From GYS-P2D sp964414425 (GTDB taxonomy: Bacteria; Bacteroidota; Bacteroidia; Chitinophagales; Saprospiraceae): a stretch of 64,000 nt of DNA. This document shows, piece by piece, positions 55,903 to 64,000 of the stretch. The notes under the pieces are model-generated. The model was not told where the DNA came from. It made no database searches and saw nothing but the letters and a program-made list of their open reading frames with translations. Where the stretch lies: positions 1 to 64,000 of the forward strand of contig CAYPWL010000012.1 in assembly GCA_964414425.1 (NCBI GenBank). Direction: 5' to 3'. The first letter of the stretch is position 1. Each line of letters starts with the position of its first letter. Made by a program: the position numbers and the translations under genes.

Positions 55903-57756
55903 ATGTCTACACCTAATTATGAGACTCAGCAGAAGTATTATAGTGAGCGTACTGAGAAGTACAGTTCGCTTGCAGATGATTATAGAAGCACCTCCATACG
56001 ATTAAGCTTTATGAGGTTGGCTATCTTGATAGGTATGATCGCAGGATTATATTTCCTCAAGGACTCGGCACTCTATATTGTCGTAGCATGGATCATAGCG
56101 GCGATTATATTCTTTTTGTTCGTCGTGGTTCGTCATCGTCGTAGTGATCGACTACAGCGAAAGGCAGAGATATTAAGAAATATAAATAGCAACGAAATGG
56201 CCATATTGAATGGCGACCTTAACAGCTATGGCAATGGTGAGCAATACGAGGTTAAGCGTCACGCATATGCTCATGATCTCGATGTGCTTGGTGAGCGATC
56301 CCTGTACCACCAGATCAATCGCACCAAGACCTATCACGGTGGTCGTCAGCTTGCGGAGTGGTTGATGCAACTGGATGATACAGATACCATGTCACAGCGA
56401 CAGGACGCAGTCAGGGAGTTAGAGCAAGATATCGAATGGTGCCAAGAGTTAGCCTACCGATTATACGGCACCAAAGATGAAGTCAATACGGACCCTACCG
56501 TAGATATCAATGCATTGCTATTGCAGGACCTTGCGTTTTTAAGCGGTCCGATACCGGCTTATGGCACAGTGTTCCTTCCTGTAGTTTGGGTAGTGCTTGC
56601 AGGAGCCTATTTCATTTACCCAGATATCATCGGAAGTCTGGCACTATGGCTTGCTGGATTTAACTTATTGACGGGGATGTATTATGCTAAGCGAGTCAAT
56701 GAGATCCAAACTAACATATCTGCGGCCCTTCGATCTCTCGGGCCTATAGATGAGGCGTTACATCACATCTTTAGCAGGGACTATCAGTCGATATACATTA
56801 ACTCATTACTGGAACCATTGCGATCCGCAGAGCAATCAAGTTCGGTGGCATCATTATCTAAACTTAAGAGAATTATTGACTTCTTGGATTATAGGCTCAA
56901 TATGATCGTGGGCGTAATACTCAATATCCTGCTCCTCTGGGATCTGCGGGTGTTGAAGATGCTCGCCGATTGGAAGGCTGACTACAGTCATTCTATTGAT
57001 GAGGTATTTGAATTAATTGGTAGAGTAGAGGCGCTGATGAGCTTGTCCACTTGGGCACATCATCAGAATCAGTTTGATTATGGGACGGTAGATGAGAGTG
57101 GGACATTTAGGGTAGAAGCCCAAGGACTCCATCATCCACTACTTGTACATAAGCATAGTGTAGCTAATAGTATAACTATCGATGATACCGATAATATCAC
57201 GATCATAACAGGAAGCAATATGGCCGGTAAGAGCACCTTCTTAAGGACTGTAGGATGTAATATGCTATTAACTTATGCTGGTACCAGAATTACTGGAGAT
57301 GCTATTACAATCAGCCCCGTGGAATTACTGAGCTATATGAGGATCAAGGATGACCTGGAGGAAAGTACGAGCACATTCAAAGCTGAGCTCAATCGAGTCG
57401 CTATGATATTGGATCATGTCGAAAGAGAGGGGGAGAGTATGGTACTCATCGATGAAATGCTGCGAGGTACCAACTCCGTTGATAAGCTTACGGGATCTAT
57501 AGCGATTACTAAGAAGCTCTTGGAGTATCGTACACATGCTATGATAGCTACCCACGATATACAATTGGCTGAATTGGAGAGCGCTGAGCCTGAACACATT
57601 CAAAATTTCTTCTTTGATATAGCACTGCGAGATGGAGAATTGGATTTTGACTACAAGCTCAAAGAAGGTATCTGTAATACATTCAATGCGAGCTTTTTGC
57701 TTCGTCAATTAAATCTTGACGTGAGGGGGCATGATAGAGGCATACCTCCTACTTAG
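55903..57756 (+). CDS. Membrane-anchored MutS-like ATPase
   Basis: The 617-residue protein ends in a MutS domain V-type ATPase: Walker A TGSNMAGKSTF (Gly437 begins GSNMAGKS), Walker B MVLIDEMLRGTN (Asp516, Glu517), and ATHDIQLAEL. Unlike MutS1 it has no mismatch-recognition domain. The first 270 residues contain hydrophobic segments at about 35-75 and 220-262 instead, with a third near 330. Such membrane MutS-like proteins occur in Bacteroidota with unknown roles. It is transcribed divergently from the GNAT-like gene. Confidence 0.9.
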   Translation: MSTPNYETQQKYYSERTEKYSSLADDYRSTSIRLSFMRLAILIGMIAGLYFLKDSALYIVVAWIIAAIIFFLFVVVRHRRSDRLQRKAEILRNINSNEMAILNGDLNSYGNGEQYEVKRHAYAHDLDVLGERSLYHQINRTKTYHGGRQLAEWLMQLDDTDTMSQRQDAVRELEQDIEWCQELAYRLYGTKDEVNTDPTVDINALLLQDLAFLSGPIPAYGTVFLPVVWVVLAGAYFIYPDIIGSLALWLAGFNLLTGMYYAKRVNEIQTNISAALRSLGPIDEALHHIFSRDYQSIYINSLLEPLRSAEQSSSVASLSKLKRIIDFLDYRLNMIVGVILNILLLWDLRVLKMLADWKADYSHSIDEVFELIGRVEALMSLSTWAHHQNQFDYGTVDESGTFRVEAQGLHHPLLVHKHSVANSITIDDTDNITIITGSNMAGKSTFLRTVGCNMLLTYAGTRITGDAITISPVELLSYMRIKDDLEESTSTFKAELNRVAMILDHVEREGESMVLIDEMLRGTNSVDKLTGSIAITKKLLEYRTHAMIATHDIQLAELESAEPEHIQNFFFDIALRDGELDFDYKLKEGICNTFNASFLLRQLNLDVRGHDRGIPPT

Positions 57757-57871
57757 TATCAGACTATGGATTACCATATGTCTTCGATACTTTTCGCCTC
57801 GCCTACTTAAACAATTCCCAATTGGTGACGTTCTCTTTTCCTAGCATAATTTCTCGACGAGATAATTAGAG

Positions 57872-58162
57872 ATGAAGGGACTTTTGTTCTACACTTTCGT
57901 GGCTTTCTTTTTGTTTGAAATGACATTACCAATCTATGTGGATCTCGTAACTGATCTCAACATTGAACTCAACGAAGCTGAAAAAGAGTCAGAAAAAGAA
58001 AAGGAGTTAGAAGAGGATCACAAGAAAAGACGTACTTACGATTTGCTTCAAGGGATAACCTCTCTTTATAGTGTAGACTTTGTTAAGCAGTGTAAAATCG
58101 ATCCATTTAGGATTTCTGAAAATGAGGTTTTTGAGTTAAATAGTCCTCCTCCCGAGCAATAG
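57872..58162 (+). CDS. Small secreted/membrane protein, unknown
   Basis: The 96-residue protein has an N-terminal hydrophobic segment (LLFYTFVAFFLFEMTLPIYV), then an acidic and basic coiled-coil-like stretch rich in Glu and Lys (residues about 35-55), then a conserved-looking tail with DFVKQCKIDPF. No family is recognised. A perfect palindrome follows its stop. Confidence 0.5.
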   Translation: MKGLLFYTFVAFFLFEMTLPIYVDLVTDLNIELNEAEKESEKEKELEEDHKKRRTYDLLQGITSLYSVDFVKQCKIDPFRISENEVFELNSPPPEQ

Positions 58163-58185
58163 AAGCTCTACTAATCTATCTACGC

Positions 58186-58199
58186 ACGGATGCATCCGT
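58186..58199. promoter_or_regulatory. Perfect 14-base palindrome upstream of SulP gene
   Basis: ACGGATGCATCCGT is a perfect palindrome, 37 bases before the SulP start, and is followed on the plus strand by ATTTATTATTT. It is either a short terminator of the preceding small gene or an operator for the transporter-anhydrase pair. Confidence 0.4.
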
Positions 58200-58236
58200 A
58201 TTTATTATTTCATTCTTTCATTCAAAATTTAGTTTC

Positions 58237-59835
58237 ATGGAGAGCAAGACTCCTTCTGGTATATTCGGCAGTTTAAAACAAGATTTTCCAGCCAGTATAA
58301 TTGTTTTTTTAGTTGCTGTACCTCTTTGTTTGGGTATTGCGCTTGCATCTGGAGCACCATTGTTTTCAGGGATTATTGCGGGTATCGTTGGTGGTATCAT
58401 AGTCGGTAGCTTGAGTGGTTCTCCATTGGGTGTTAGTGGTCCTGCTGCGGGGTTAGCAGTGATTGTTTTAACCGCTATCGATCAGTTAGGCGCCTTTGAG
58501 ATATTCTTATTGGCTGTTGTGATCGGCGGCGTATTTCAAGTCATATTGGGCTTTTTACAAGCCGGGGTTATCGGTTATTATTTTCCGTCATCGGTGATCA
58601 ATGGGATGCTTTCCGGTATTGGGATTATTATATTTCTCAAGCAGATCCCTCATGCCTTTGGGTACGACAAGGATTATGAAGGGAGTCTCGCCTTTAACAA
58701 TCCAGACGGACAAAATACATTTACAGAACTCGGCAATATGCTGAACTATATAAGTCCAGGTGCTATAATCATAACTGCATTGTCACTGGGGATCTTAATC
58801 CTTTGGGAACAAGGGTTCATGAAGAAGATCAAGGTATTCCAATTGGTGCAAGGACCCTTAGTAGTAGTAGCCTTAGGAATAATCTTGAACTTGGCGTTTA
58901 GAAATACCTCGTATGCGCTGAATACTGAACAGATTGTATCAATTCCCGTTGCTGGCAGCTTTATGGAGTTCGTAGGTCTATTTACTTTCCCAGACTTTAG
59001 CCATATCGGAAATCCTCAAGTATGGATCACCGGTATTACCATAGCGGTGGTGGCAAGTTTAGAGACATTGCTTTGCTTAGAAGCAACAGATAAACTTGAT
59101 CCTCAGAAGAGAGTATCACCAGCGAACTTGGAGCTTAAAGCGCAAGGAGTAGGCAACTTGGTTTCTGGACTTATCGGAGGCCTCCCTGTGACTCAAGTAA
59201 TCGTACGTAGTTCAGTTAATATTCAGTCGGGTGGGCAGACTAAGATGTCAGCGATACTGCACGGTTTCATCCTTTTGTTTTGTGCGATGCTCATCCCTGC
59301 AGTCTTAAACTTGATTCCATTGGCAAGTTTAGCGGCAATCCTATTCTTGGTAGGGTATAAGTTGGCTCGACCTTCTAAGTTTAAGAAGATGTTCAACTTA
59401 GGATGGAGTTCATTTATTCCATTTATAGCAACGATTTTAGGTATCGTCTTTACTGATCTCTTGATAGGCATCGGTATAGGATTAGCCGTGGCTATTGTAT
59501 ACTTACTACACAACAATTATAAGGTGCCATTCCATTTCGAATTAGAAGATCATACAAATCCTAATAGTGAGATTAGATTGGCATTGTCAGAAGAAGTTAG
59601 CTTCTTGAACAAAGCGAATATTCAGCGAGCACTTGCTACGATTCCAGATGGGTCTAAAGTGATCATAGACGCTTCAAAATCTATTCATATCGATCCTGAT
59701 GTACTCGAGATCATTGAAGAGTTTGCTATACACGCCAAGACGGCGGATATACAACTCAAGGTCATCGATCCGCTCAATGAGGGAATGAAGATATCACCAA
59801 CTAAGATGTTGGCTTCTCACCTTGAAGTAACTTAA
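58237..59835 (+). CDS. SulP family anion transporter, probably bicarbonate
   Basis: The 532-residue transporter has about twelve hydrophobic segments. It carries the SulP signatures FPASIIVFLVAVPLCLGIALASG and SGPAAGLAV near the N-terminus and LEATDKLDPQKRVSPANLEL in the middle. A C-terminal STAS domain (about residues 430-530, VIIDASKSIHIDPDVLEIIEEF) follows. The beta-carbonic anhydrase gene starts 37 bases downstream. SulP-anhydrase pairs usually supply bicarbonate, and that is the best inference here, although sulfate is possible from sequence alone. Confidence 0.93.
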   Translation: MESKTPSGIFGSLKQDFPASIIVFLVAVPLCLGIALASGAPLFSGIIAGIVGGIIVGSLSGSPLGVSGPAAGLAVIVLTAIDQLGAFEIFLLAVVIGGVFQVILGFLQAGVIGYYFPSSVINGMLSGIGIIIFLKQIPHAFGYDKDYEGSLAFNNPDGQNTFTELGNMLNYISPGAIIITALSLGILILWEQGFMKKIKVFQLVQGPLVVVALGIILNLAFRNTSYALNTEQIVSIPVAGSFMEFVGLFTFPDFSHIGNPQVWITGITIAVVASLETLLCLEATDKLDPQKRVSPANLELKAQGVGNLVSGLIGGLPVTQVIVRSSVNIQSGGQTKMSAILHGFILLFCAMLIPAVLNLIPLASLAAILFLVGYKLARPSKFKKMFNLGWSSFIPFIATILGIVFTDLLIGIGIGLAVAIVYLLHNNYKVPFHFELEDHTNPNSEIRLALSEEVSFLNKANIQRALATIPDGSKVIIDASKSIHIDPDVLEIIEEFAIHAKTADIQLKVIDPLNEGMKISPTKMLASHLEVT

Positions 59836-59872
59836 ATTTTTAATAACAAGAATTACAAAACAAAACATAGAC

Positions 59873-60511
59873 ATGGAACTTATAGTCGGAATGACACAAT
59901 CAAAAGCCTCTCAGGAGGCGATATCACCAGCAACAGCGGTAGAATTGCTTAAGGCGGGCAACAAGAGATTTATGGATAACAATCCTGCTAATCGTGATCT
60001 TCATTCACAAGTAGGTGATACAAGTACAGGACAGTATCCTTTTGCAAGCGTAGTAAGCTGTATTGACTCAAGAATCCCTACGGAGATCATTTTTGACCAA
60101 GGTATTGGAGACATTTTCAATGCACGTATTGCTGGTAACTTCGTGAATCCAGATATATTAGGAAGCTTAGAGTTTGCTTGTAAGTTAGCAGGGTCTAAGG
60201 TGATCGTAATCATGGGGCACACGTCTTGTGGAGCTGTTAAAGGTGCTTGTGATCATGCACAATTAGGTAACCTGACGCAGATGCTCGATAAGATCATGCC
60301 TGCAGTTGTAAACACCACTACAGCAGAGGGAGAAGAGCGATCGTCTAAGAATATCGACTTCGTTAATCGTGTGTCTGAGGCTAATGTCAAGATGACCATC
60401 GAAAGGACCAAATCCGATAGTCCAGTACTTAAAGAGATGTTTGACGCTGGTGAGATAGATATCGTCGGAGCGATGTATGATGTCAAATCAGGTAAGGTGA
60501 GTTTCTTATAG
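59873..60511 (+). CDS. can: Beta-class carbonic anhydrase
   Basis: The 212-residue enzyme has the zinc ligands and catalytic pair of the beta class: Cys63, Asp65 and Arg67 in CIDSRIP, and His116 and Cys119 in MGHTSCGAVKG. It interconverts CO2 and bicarbonate. It is cotranscribed with the SulP transporter, so uptake and conversion of inorganic carbon are coupled. The ATG at 59873 adds about six residues before MTQSKAS, so the later Met is an alternative. A strong terminator follows. Confidence 0.94.
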   Translation: MELIVGMTQSKASQEAISPATAVELLKAGNKRFMDNNPANRDLHSQVGDTSTGQYPFASVVSCIDSRIPTEIIFDQGIGDIFNARIAGNFVNPDILGSLEFACKLAGSKVIVIMGHTSCGAVKGACDHAQLGNLTQMLDKIMPAVVNTTTAEGEERSSKNIDFVNRVSEANVKMTIERTKSDSPVLKEMFDAGEIDIVGAMYDVKSGKVSFL

Positions 60512-60535
60512 ACTCAATTACCAATAGAATACGAA

Positions 60536-60562
60536 GGGGCTGCTTTTGGCAGCCCTTTTTTT
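60536..60562 (+). terminator. Strong rho-independent terminator after carbonic anhydrase
   Basis: GGGCTGC (60537-60543) and GCAGCCC (60549-60555) form a perfect 7-base GC-rich stem with a 5-base loop, followed by seven Ts. It ends the SulP-anhydrase transcript before the convergent monooxygenase gene. Confidence 0.9.
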
Positions 60563-60576
60563 GTGCTCGTTTCTTT

Positions 60577-61506
60577 TTATGAATTAAGTTGGGTCACGAC
60601 CTCCCAATATTCATTCATCGTTTCATCAATGATATCGGATACAGATTTTACAGACTCAATACGGCCTGCGACTTGTCCTGTAAGTGCAATACTGGCGTTC
60701 ATATCTCCACCGAAGTATAGATCAGTAACCCGACCAAATTCTTGTATTGGGTTGATCTTAAGCTCTTGCTCTAAGGCTGTCGTCTTTTCAGTGCGTAGTG
60801 CGCGCAAGGCTGGTCTACTGAATTGATTTAGTAAGACTGTAGACTGATCATTGGCATCGATAATGGCATTCTTCCAGTTGTCGTGGACAGGTGACTCTGC
60901 ACTCGATACCATACGAGTACCCATCTGCACACCCTGTGCACCCAAGGCTATAGCAGCAGCCATACTGCGGCCGTCTATAATCCCGCCTGCGGCAATGACG
61001 GGTACGTCAACTTGTGAGGCAATCATCGGAATCAGTACCATGCTGGATACGCCTCTGGGATTTTTAAATCCACCACCTTCTATGCCCTCCACGATAAGGC
61101 CATCAACGCCACAGTCGATTGCCTTCATGGCAGCGTCATAACTGGGCACTACATGAAATACTGTTAAACCCGCATCCTTAAGAGGGCCTACGATTTTAGC
61201 AGGATTGCCGGCTGAGGTCGATACAAACTTAACTCCTTGATCTATCACAAACTGTGCTATCTGAGGATCTCTCACAAAAGCCAATGCGATATTTACGCCA
61301 AAGGGCTTATCAGTAAGCGTCTTCATCTTTTTAATCTCCTCCTTGATGACGTCAAGTTCTCCAGAGGAAGTCTCAATGATACCCAGACCGCCAGCATTTG
61401 AGACCGCTGAGGCTAACTGAGATCTTGCGATCCAACCCATAGGCGCCTGTACAATCGGATAGTCTACTCCGAGGAGCGTGGTGAGAGAGTTTTGTAATGC
61501 TTTCAT
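60577..61506 (-). CDS. Nitronate monooxygenase-family flavoprotein
   Basis: The 309-residue FMN protein has YPIVQAPMGWIARSQLASAVSNAGGLG at the N-terminus, GGGFKNPRGVSS, and the phosphate-binding VIAAGGIIDGRSMAAAIALGAQGVQMGTR. This is the nitronate monooxygenase / enoyl-ACP reductase II (FabK) superfamily TIM barrel. Nitronate detoxification or a related flavin reduction is the likely role; the two cannot be separated from sequence alone. Confidence 0.87.
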   Translation of the reverse strand: MKALQNSLTTLLGVDYPIVQAPMGWIARSQLASAVSNAGGLGIIETSSGELDVIKEEIKKMKTLTDKPFGVNIALAFVRDPQIAQFVIDQGVKFVSTSAGNPAKIVGPLKDAGLTVFHVVPSYDAAMKAIDCGVDGLIVEGIEGGGFKNPRGVSSMVLIPMIASQVDVPVIAAGGIIDGRSMAAAIALGAQGVQMGTRMVSSAESPVHDNWKNAIIDANDQSTVLLNQFSRPALRALRTEKTTALEQELKINPIQEFGRVTDLYFGGDMNASIALTGQVAGRIESVKSVSDIIDETMNEYWEVVTQLNS

Positions 61507-61596
61507 ATCGTTGTAGTTCGATTTTAAATATAGGGGCTCAGCGACTCATCACGTGATGAATAATTGACAATACTCCCACAATCTATAACCTCAGTG

Positions 61597-63234
61597 CTAC
61601 TGATAAAGCCGCTCATCTAACCATAACATACCCAATCCTGATATCAATAGGATTAGTCCGTATAGTGGGGGATAGGGCTCGCTGTATTTATACGAGTGAG
61701 ATATCGCTGGCGAAAGCGTCATCTCTGATGCCATAGCAAGCTGACCTGCTCTAACTAAAGGCCACTCAACAGGATTGTGGGCATAAAATCGCAGTTGAAG
61801 GTCATCAAAGGTGAGGGTATTATAACCACTTTCTGGCCATAGAGTGAGCTGGCAGGTTTGCTCGATCAACGGATTTTCGAGAGGTAGTACCTCTATAGAG
61901 TCGTTTAGGAGAATATCTCCTGTAATGACCTCTTCTGTGATAAGATATAGATTGGTCTTCTCCCCAGCCCAGATCCACTGTTCAGATAGAATTTTAGAGG
62001 TTGACTGATAACTGTTAAAGGCTACGCTGAGTATGCTACTCCAGATGTGGTCGTACTTGTCATCTTGATCTGCTAACACATGTTGATAGGTCTGATCACG
62101 ACTGAGGATCAAACGTCGACCCAGACCGTAATCTTGATAGCGTCCTAATGTTGACGCTTGTAATCTGATGGTGCGCCATCCAGTACCGATGTTATATTGA
62201 GAGCTTGTGTTTGATTCTTTACCCTCACTATAACCAATGATCGGTGGGTGACTGATATCGATGGCTTGTTGGTTGATCTCTGTAGGCATGATGATCAGCC
62301 CAAGTCCCCTAAAGGATACTTGTCTATTAATTGTTTTTCGCTCCTGCGGGCTGAGCTGATTCCAGGTTGGGATATCGATCAATAGAAAGTCGAACTTCCG
62401 CAGCGTCTTTGATTGGATCGACTTGAGTTCGTCAAGTGAATTATTCACTGAGCTGATCCGATACCGACCTGTAGACACTGAGGTGCGCCAAAAGAATCCA
62501 TTCCCTTCTTCGACCCAATAGTTCTTAAGAGCATTAATCTCGAAGCTTGGAAAACTCGTCAAGGCCATGAGTTGCCAGGGCTCATCAGACACTGCTTCAA
62601 CCGCAATTGTATAGGACAGGCTATCTCCAAGCTCATCATAAGCGACGATGTCATAGAGCTGGTGACCCGCAAATGCCGTTTTTGTTGATACGCTAAATTG
62701 ACCATTTTCAACATTCGCATTGAGGTACTCCTCATTGAATTGATTTCGGATTCGAACCTCTCGAGTATTGGGGCTGACCTGCCCGGACAATAGCCATGGT
62801 TCCTTCTCGACAATTCGATTAGGAATGGCGATATCTATAATGCCCCAATTGGTACTGTCTGTATCAGTAGTAACATGAAACTGCTCGATACCAATCTCAA
62901 GATCTGCTATCGAAGCATGGTCTGGATCTAACTGGAGGGTATCGTAGAGCTCAGGTTGCAGTGACAGCAATTCATGTATAGAGTTATACCTATGTTCGTC
63001 TGTGATGAGTTCGGTTCCAACTTGGCCATTGAGCTTATCGATGCTCTTCGTTTGCACGGGCTTTAGGATTAGCAATGCAAGACCTAACAGGGCAATTAAT
63101 AGAAAGACCAATCTACGGAGTCTCCTGCCTAAAGAGAGTTGGGACTTCATCTGAAAGATGCCATAAATCAATAAGCATCCGATACTCAAGCATGCGACGA
63201 CATAAAGCTCTGTATGAGAGGTGAACAGACTCAT
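61597..63234 (-). CDS. Membrane protein of a DUF4175/BatA-type operon
   Basis: The 545-residue protein has two N-terminal membrane helices (about residues 8-26 and 38-60), a large soluble region and one C-terminal helix (YGLILLISGLGMLWLD). The soluble part has a segment resembling glutamine-amidotransferase-like VWA/Bat operon proteins (ALTSFPSFEINALKNYWVEEGNGFFWR). It overlaps the DUF4175-like gene upstream by 4 bases. I cannot give it a function; the context suggests a MoxR-associated envelope complex. Confidence 0.75.
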   Translation of the reverse strand: MSLFTSHTELYVVACLSIGCLLIYGIFQMKSQLSLGRRLRRLVFLLIALLGLALLILKPVQTKSIDKLNGQVGTELITDEHRYNSIHELLSLQPELYDTLQLDPDHASIADLEIGIEQFHVTTDTDSTNWGIIDIAIPNRIVEKEPWLLSGQVSPNTREVRIRNQFNEEYLNANVENGQFSVSTKTAFAGHQLYDIVAYDELGDSLSYTIAVEAVSDEPWQLMALTSFPSFEINALKNYWVEEGNGFFWRTSVSTGRYRISSVNNSLDELKSIQSKTLRKFDFLLIDIPTWNQLSPQERKTINRQVSFRGLGLIIMPTEINQQAIDISHPPIIGYSEGKESNTSSQYNIGTGWRTIRLQASTLGRYQDYGLGRRLILSRDQTYQHVLADQDDKYDHIWSSILSVAFNSYQSTSKILSEQWIWAGEKTNLYLITEEVITGDILLNDSIEVLPLENPLIEQTCQLTLWPESGYNTLTFDDLQLRFYAHNPVEWPLVRAGQLAMASEMTLSPAISHSYKYSEPYPPLYGLILLISGLGMLWLDERLYQ

Positions 63235-64000
63235 TTAGTAGAGGTCGATTTAGCAACTACTTGGGTAAACCTGTGGCTATTCACTGGTGCCGCAATAGTA
63301 TTGGTCCTCAAGGATGTCGGGATCACTTTCAATAATTCCGATCGAAGACCTTCGACATCTGTCTGATTAATGGAGTTATAACCTTGCAGCTTACTCAATA
63401 GCGGTAGTATCTCTAGTCGATCTATGGCAAGCGTAGCCAATAGTCTTTGAAGTGTGGCAAGTTGATCAACTAAATCAAGAGATTCGCCACTCATACTTTC
63501 AGCGATCTGCTTGATCTGGATATATACGTCGTCTTGAGCTTTATCTGTTAAGTAAGCTGAGTTTTCTATTTCATCGAGATCACCGCTGAGACGCTTTTCC
63601 TGTTCTTTAATCACAGGCGGATCAAATCCTATGCGGTGAACATAGATTCTTGCATGATTTTTAATCTCTTGGAGAAGCTTTAGGCTACGATGCTGATAGG
63701 GTAGTGAGGTCGCAGGATCATAGAGCCTGAGGTGCAACTCCGAGTCCCACATCTCTGACATAGCGGCCCTTAGCTTTGACTTGACTGATATATCATGAAA
63801 TGTCGCTTCCTCTTCACTATCATGGTTATGAGCAAGCTCCCTAACCCATGACGGATTGGTGGCTTCCTCTTTCACAGTGCCCTTGGTAGAGAGTAGTAGC
63901 CCTTCTTCTTCCTCATGGTCATGATCATGCATATAGCTACTTAATAGATCTCGAGCTTCTGAGAGTATGCTGTTTTTGTCATGGTCATGGTCATGGTCGT
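63231..64000 (-). CDS. DUF4175-like protein, 5' end cut by window edge
   Basis: Only the C-terminal part is in the window; the frame stays open to position 64000, so the start lies outside. EMWDSELHLRLYDPATSLPYQHRSLKLLQ and ARIYVHRIGFDPP match the end of DUF4175 proteins, which are about 1000-residue membrane proteins in MoxR/DUF58 operons. At the window edge the frame runs DHDHDHD, followed by HDHDHEEEE and HNHDSEEEA, a His/Asp/Glu-rich tract that could bind metal. It overlaps the downstream membrane protein gene by 4 bases. Confidence 0.75.
   Translation of the reverse strand, partial: DHDHDHDKNSILSEARDLLSSYMHDHDHEEEEGLLLSTKGTVKEEATNPSWVRELAHNHDSEEEATFHDISVKSKLRAAMSEMWDSELHLRLYDPATSLPYQHRSLKLLQEIKNHARIYVHRIGFDPPVIKEQEKRLSGDLDEIENSAYLTDKAQDDVYIQIKQIAESMSGESLDLVDQLATLQRLLATLAIDRLEILPLLSKLQGYNSINQTDVEGLRSELLKVIPTSLRTNTIAAPVNSHRFTQVVAKSTSTK

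Noticed and set aside
1..64000. CRISPR arrays, tRNA or rRNA genes, prophage or integrase genes.
   Set aside because: No regularly spaced identical repeats, no cloverleaf-like stretch and no phage structural or integrase motifs were seen by eye. A tRNA scan was not possible.

Overview
The window looks like a scaffold from a draft or metagenome-assembled genome of a Bacteroidota bacterium, most probably of the Saprospiria type. The evidence is a type IX secretion (T9SS) type B C-terminal sorting domain on a very large repeat protein, a TonB-dependent receptor with an N-terminal carboxypeptidase-like domain paired with a DUF4249 lipoprotein, many lipoproteins, a DUF4175-type operon at the right edge, and an AT-leaning base composition. 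Two runs of exactly 100 N (28855-28954 and 55361-55460) are scaffold joins. Both are flanked by an exact 55-base duplication, so the two broken genes there can each be read as one gene. No rRNA, tRNA, CRISPR array or prophage was seen.

Layout. 1-7.7 kb: a small XRE regulator with a repeated operator-like sequence, a FdhF/YdeP molybdopterin oxidoreductase, a degenerate short-repeat tract, a gluconate-2-dehydrogenase subunit 3/GMC oxidoreductase pair, a decayed thioredoxin-like lipoprotein gene, and an ABC exporter pair. 8-18.4 kb: a kinase-aminotransferase fusion enzyme, a DUF1835 protein, a TPR histidine kinase ending in a receiver-domain stub, a CPBP protease, a large BNR/sortilin-like secreted protein and a DUF7079-like protein. 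18.4-27.4 kb: a small beta-barrel protein, a secreted sugar isomerase-like protein, an aromatic amino acid decarboxylase with a coupled small gene, an IPTL-CTERM protein whose signal peptide is broken by a one-base frameshift, a lipoprotein, a Tet-type MFS pump, an MsrC-like reductase, an aminotransferase and an alpha/beta hydrolase.

27.4-37.5 kb is envelope-related: the T9SS repeat protein with about 20 cysteine-paired repeats, the TonB receptor/DUF4249 pair, and a zinc-protease lipoprotein overlapping an unknown gene. 37.6-48.1 kb carries RlmI, a second CPBP protease, an amine oxidase/VOC pair, a shortened IS1595-family transposase, two coupled secreted proteins, arylamine N-acetyltransferase, and a phosphotransferase/inositol-phosphatase pair. 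48.2-64 kb carries a 1.6-kilo-residue secreted protein, an Fe-S type uracil-DNA glycosylase, a GNAT-like plus HigA-like pair resembling a toxin-antitoxin module, a membrane-anchored MutS-like ATPase, a SulP transporter/beta-carbonic anhydrase pair, a nitronate monooxygenase-like enzyme, and the start of a DUF4175-type operon cut by the window edge.

Most of the content is ordinary chromosomal housekeeping and envelope biology. The candidates for something less described are the GNAT-like/HigA-like pair, the kinase-aminotransferase fusion, the membrane MutS-like protein, and the coexistence of IPTL-CTERM and T9SS sorting signals. All assignments come from reading motifs by eye; no database search was run.
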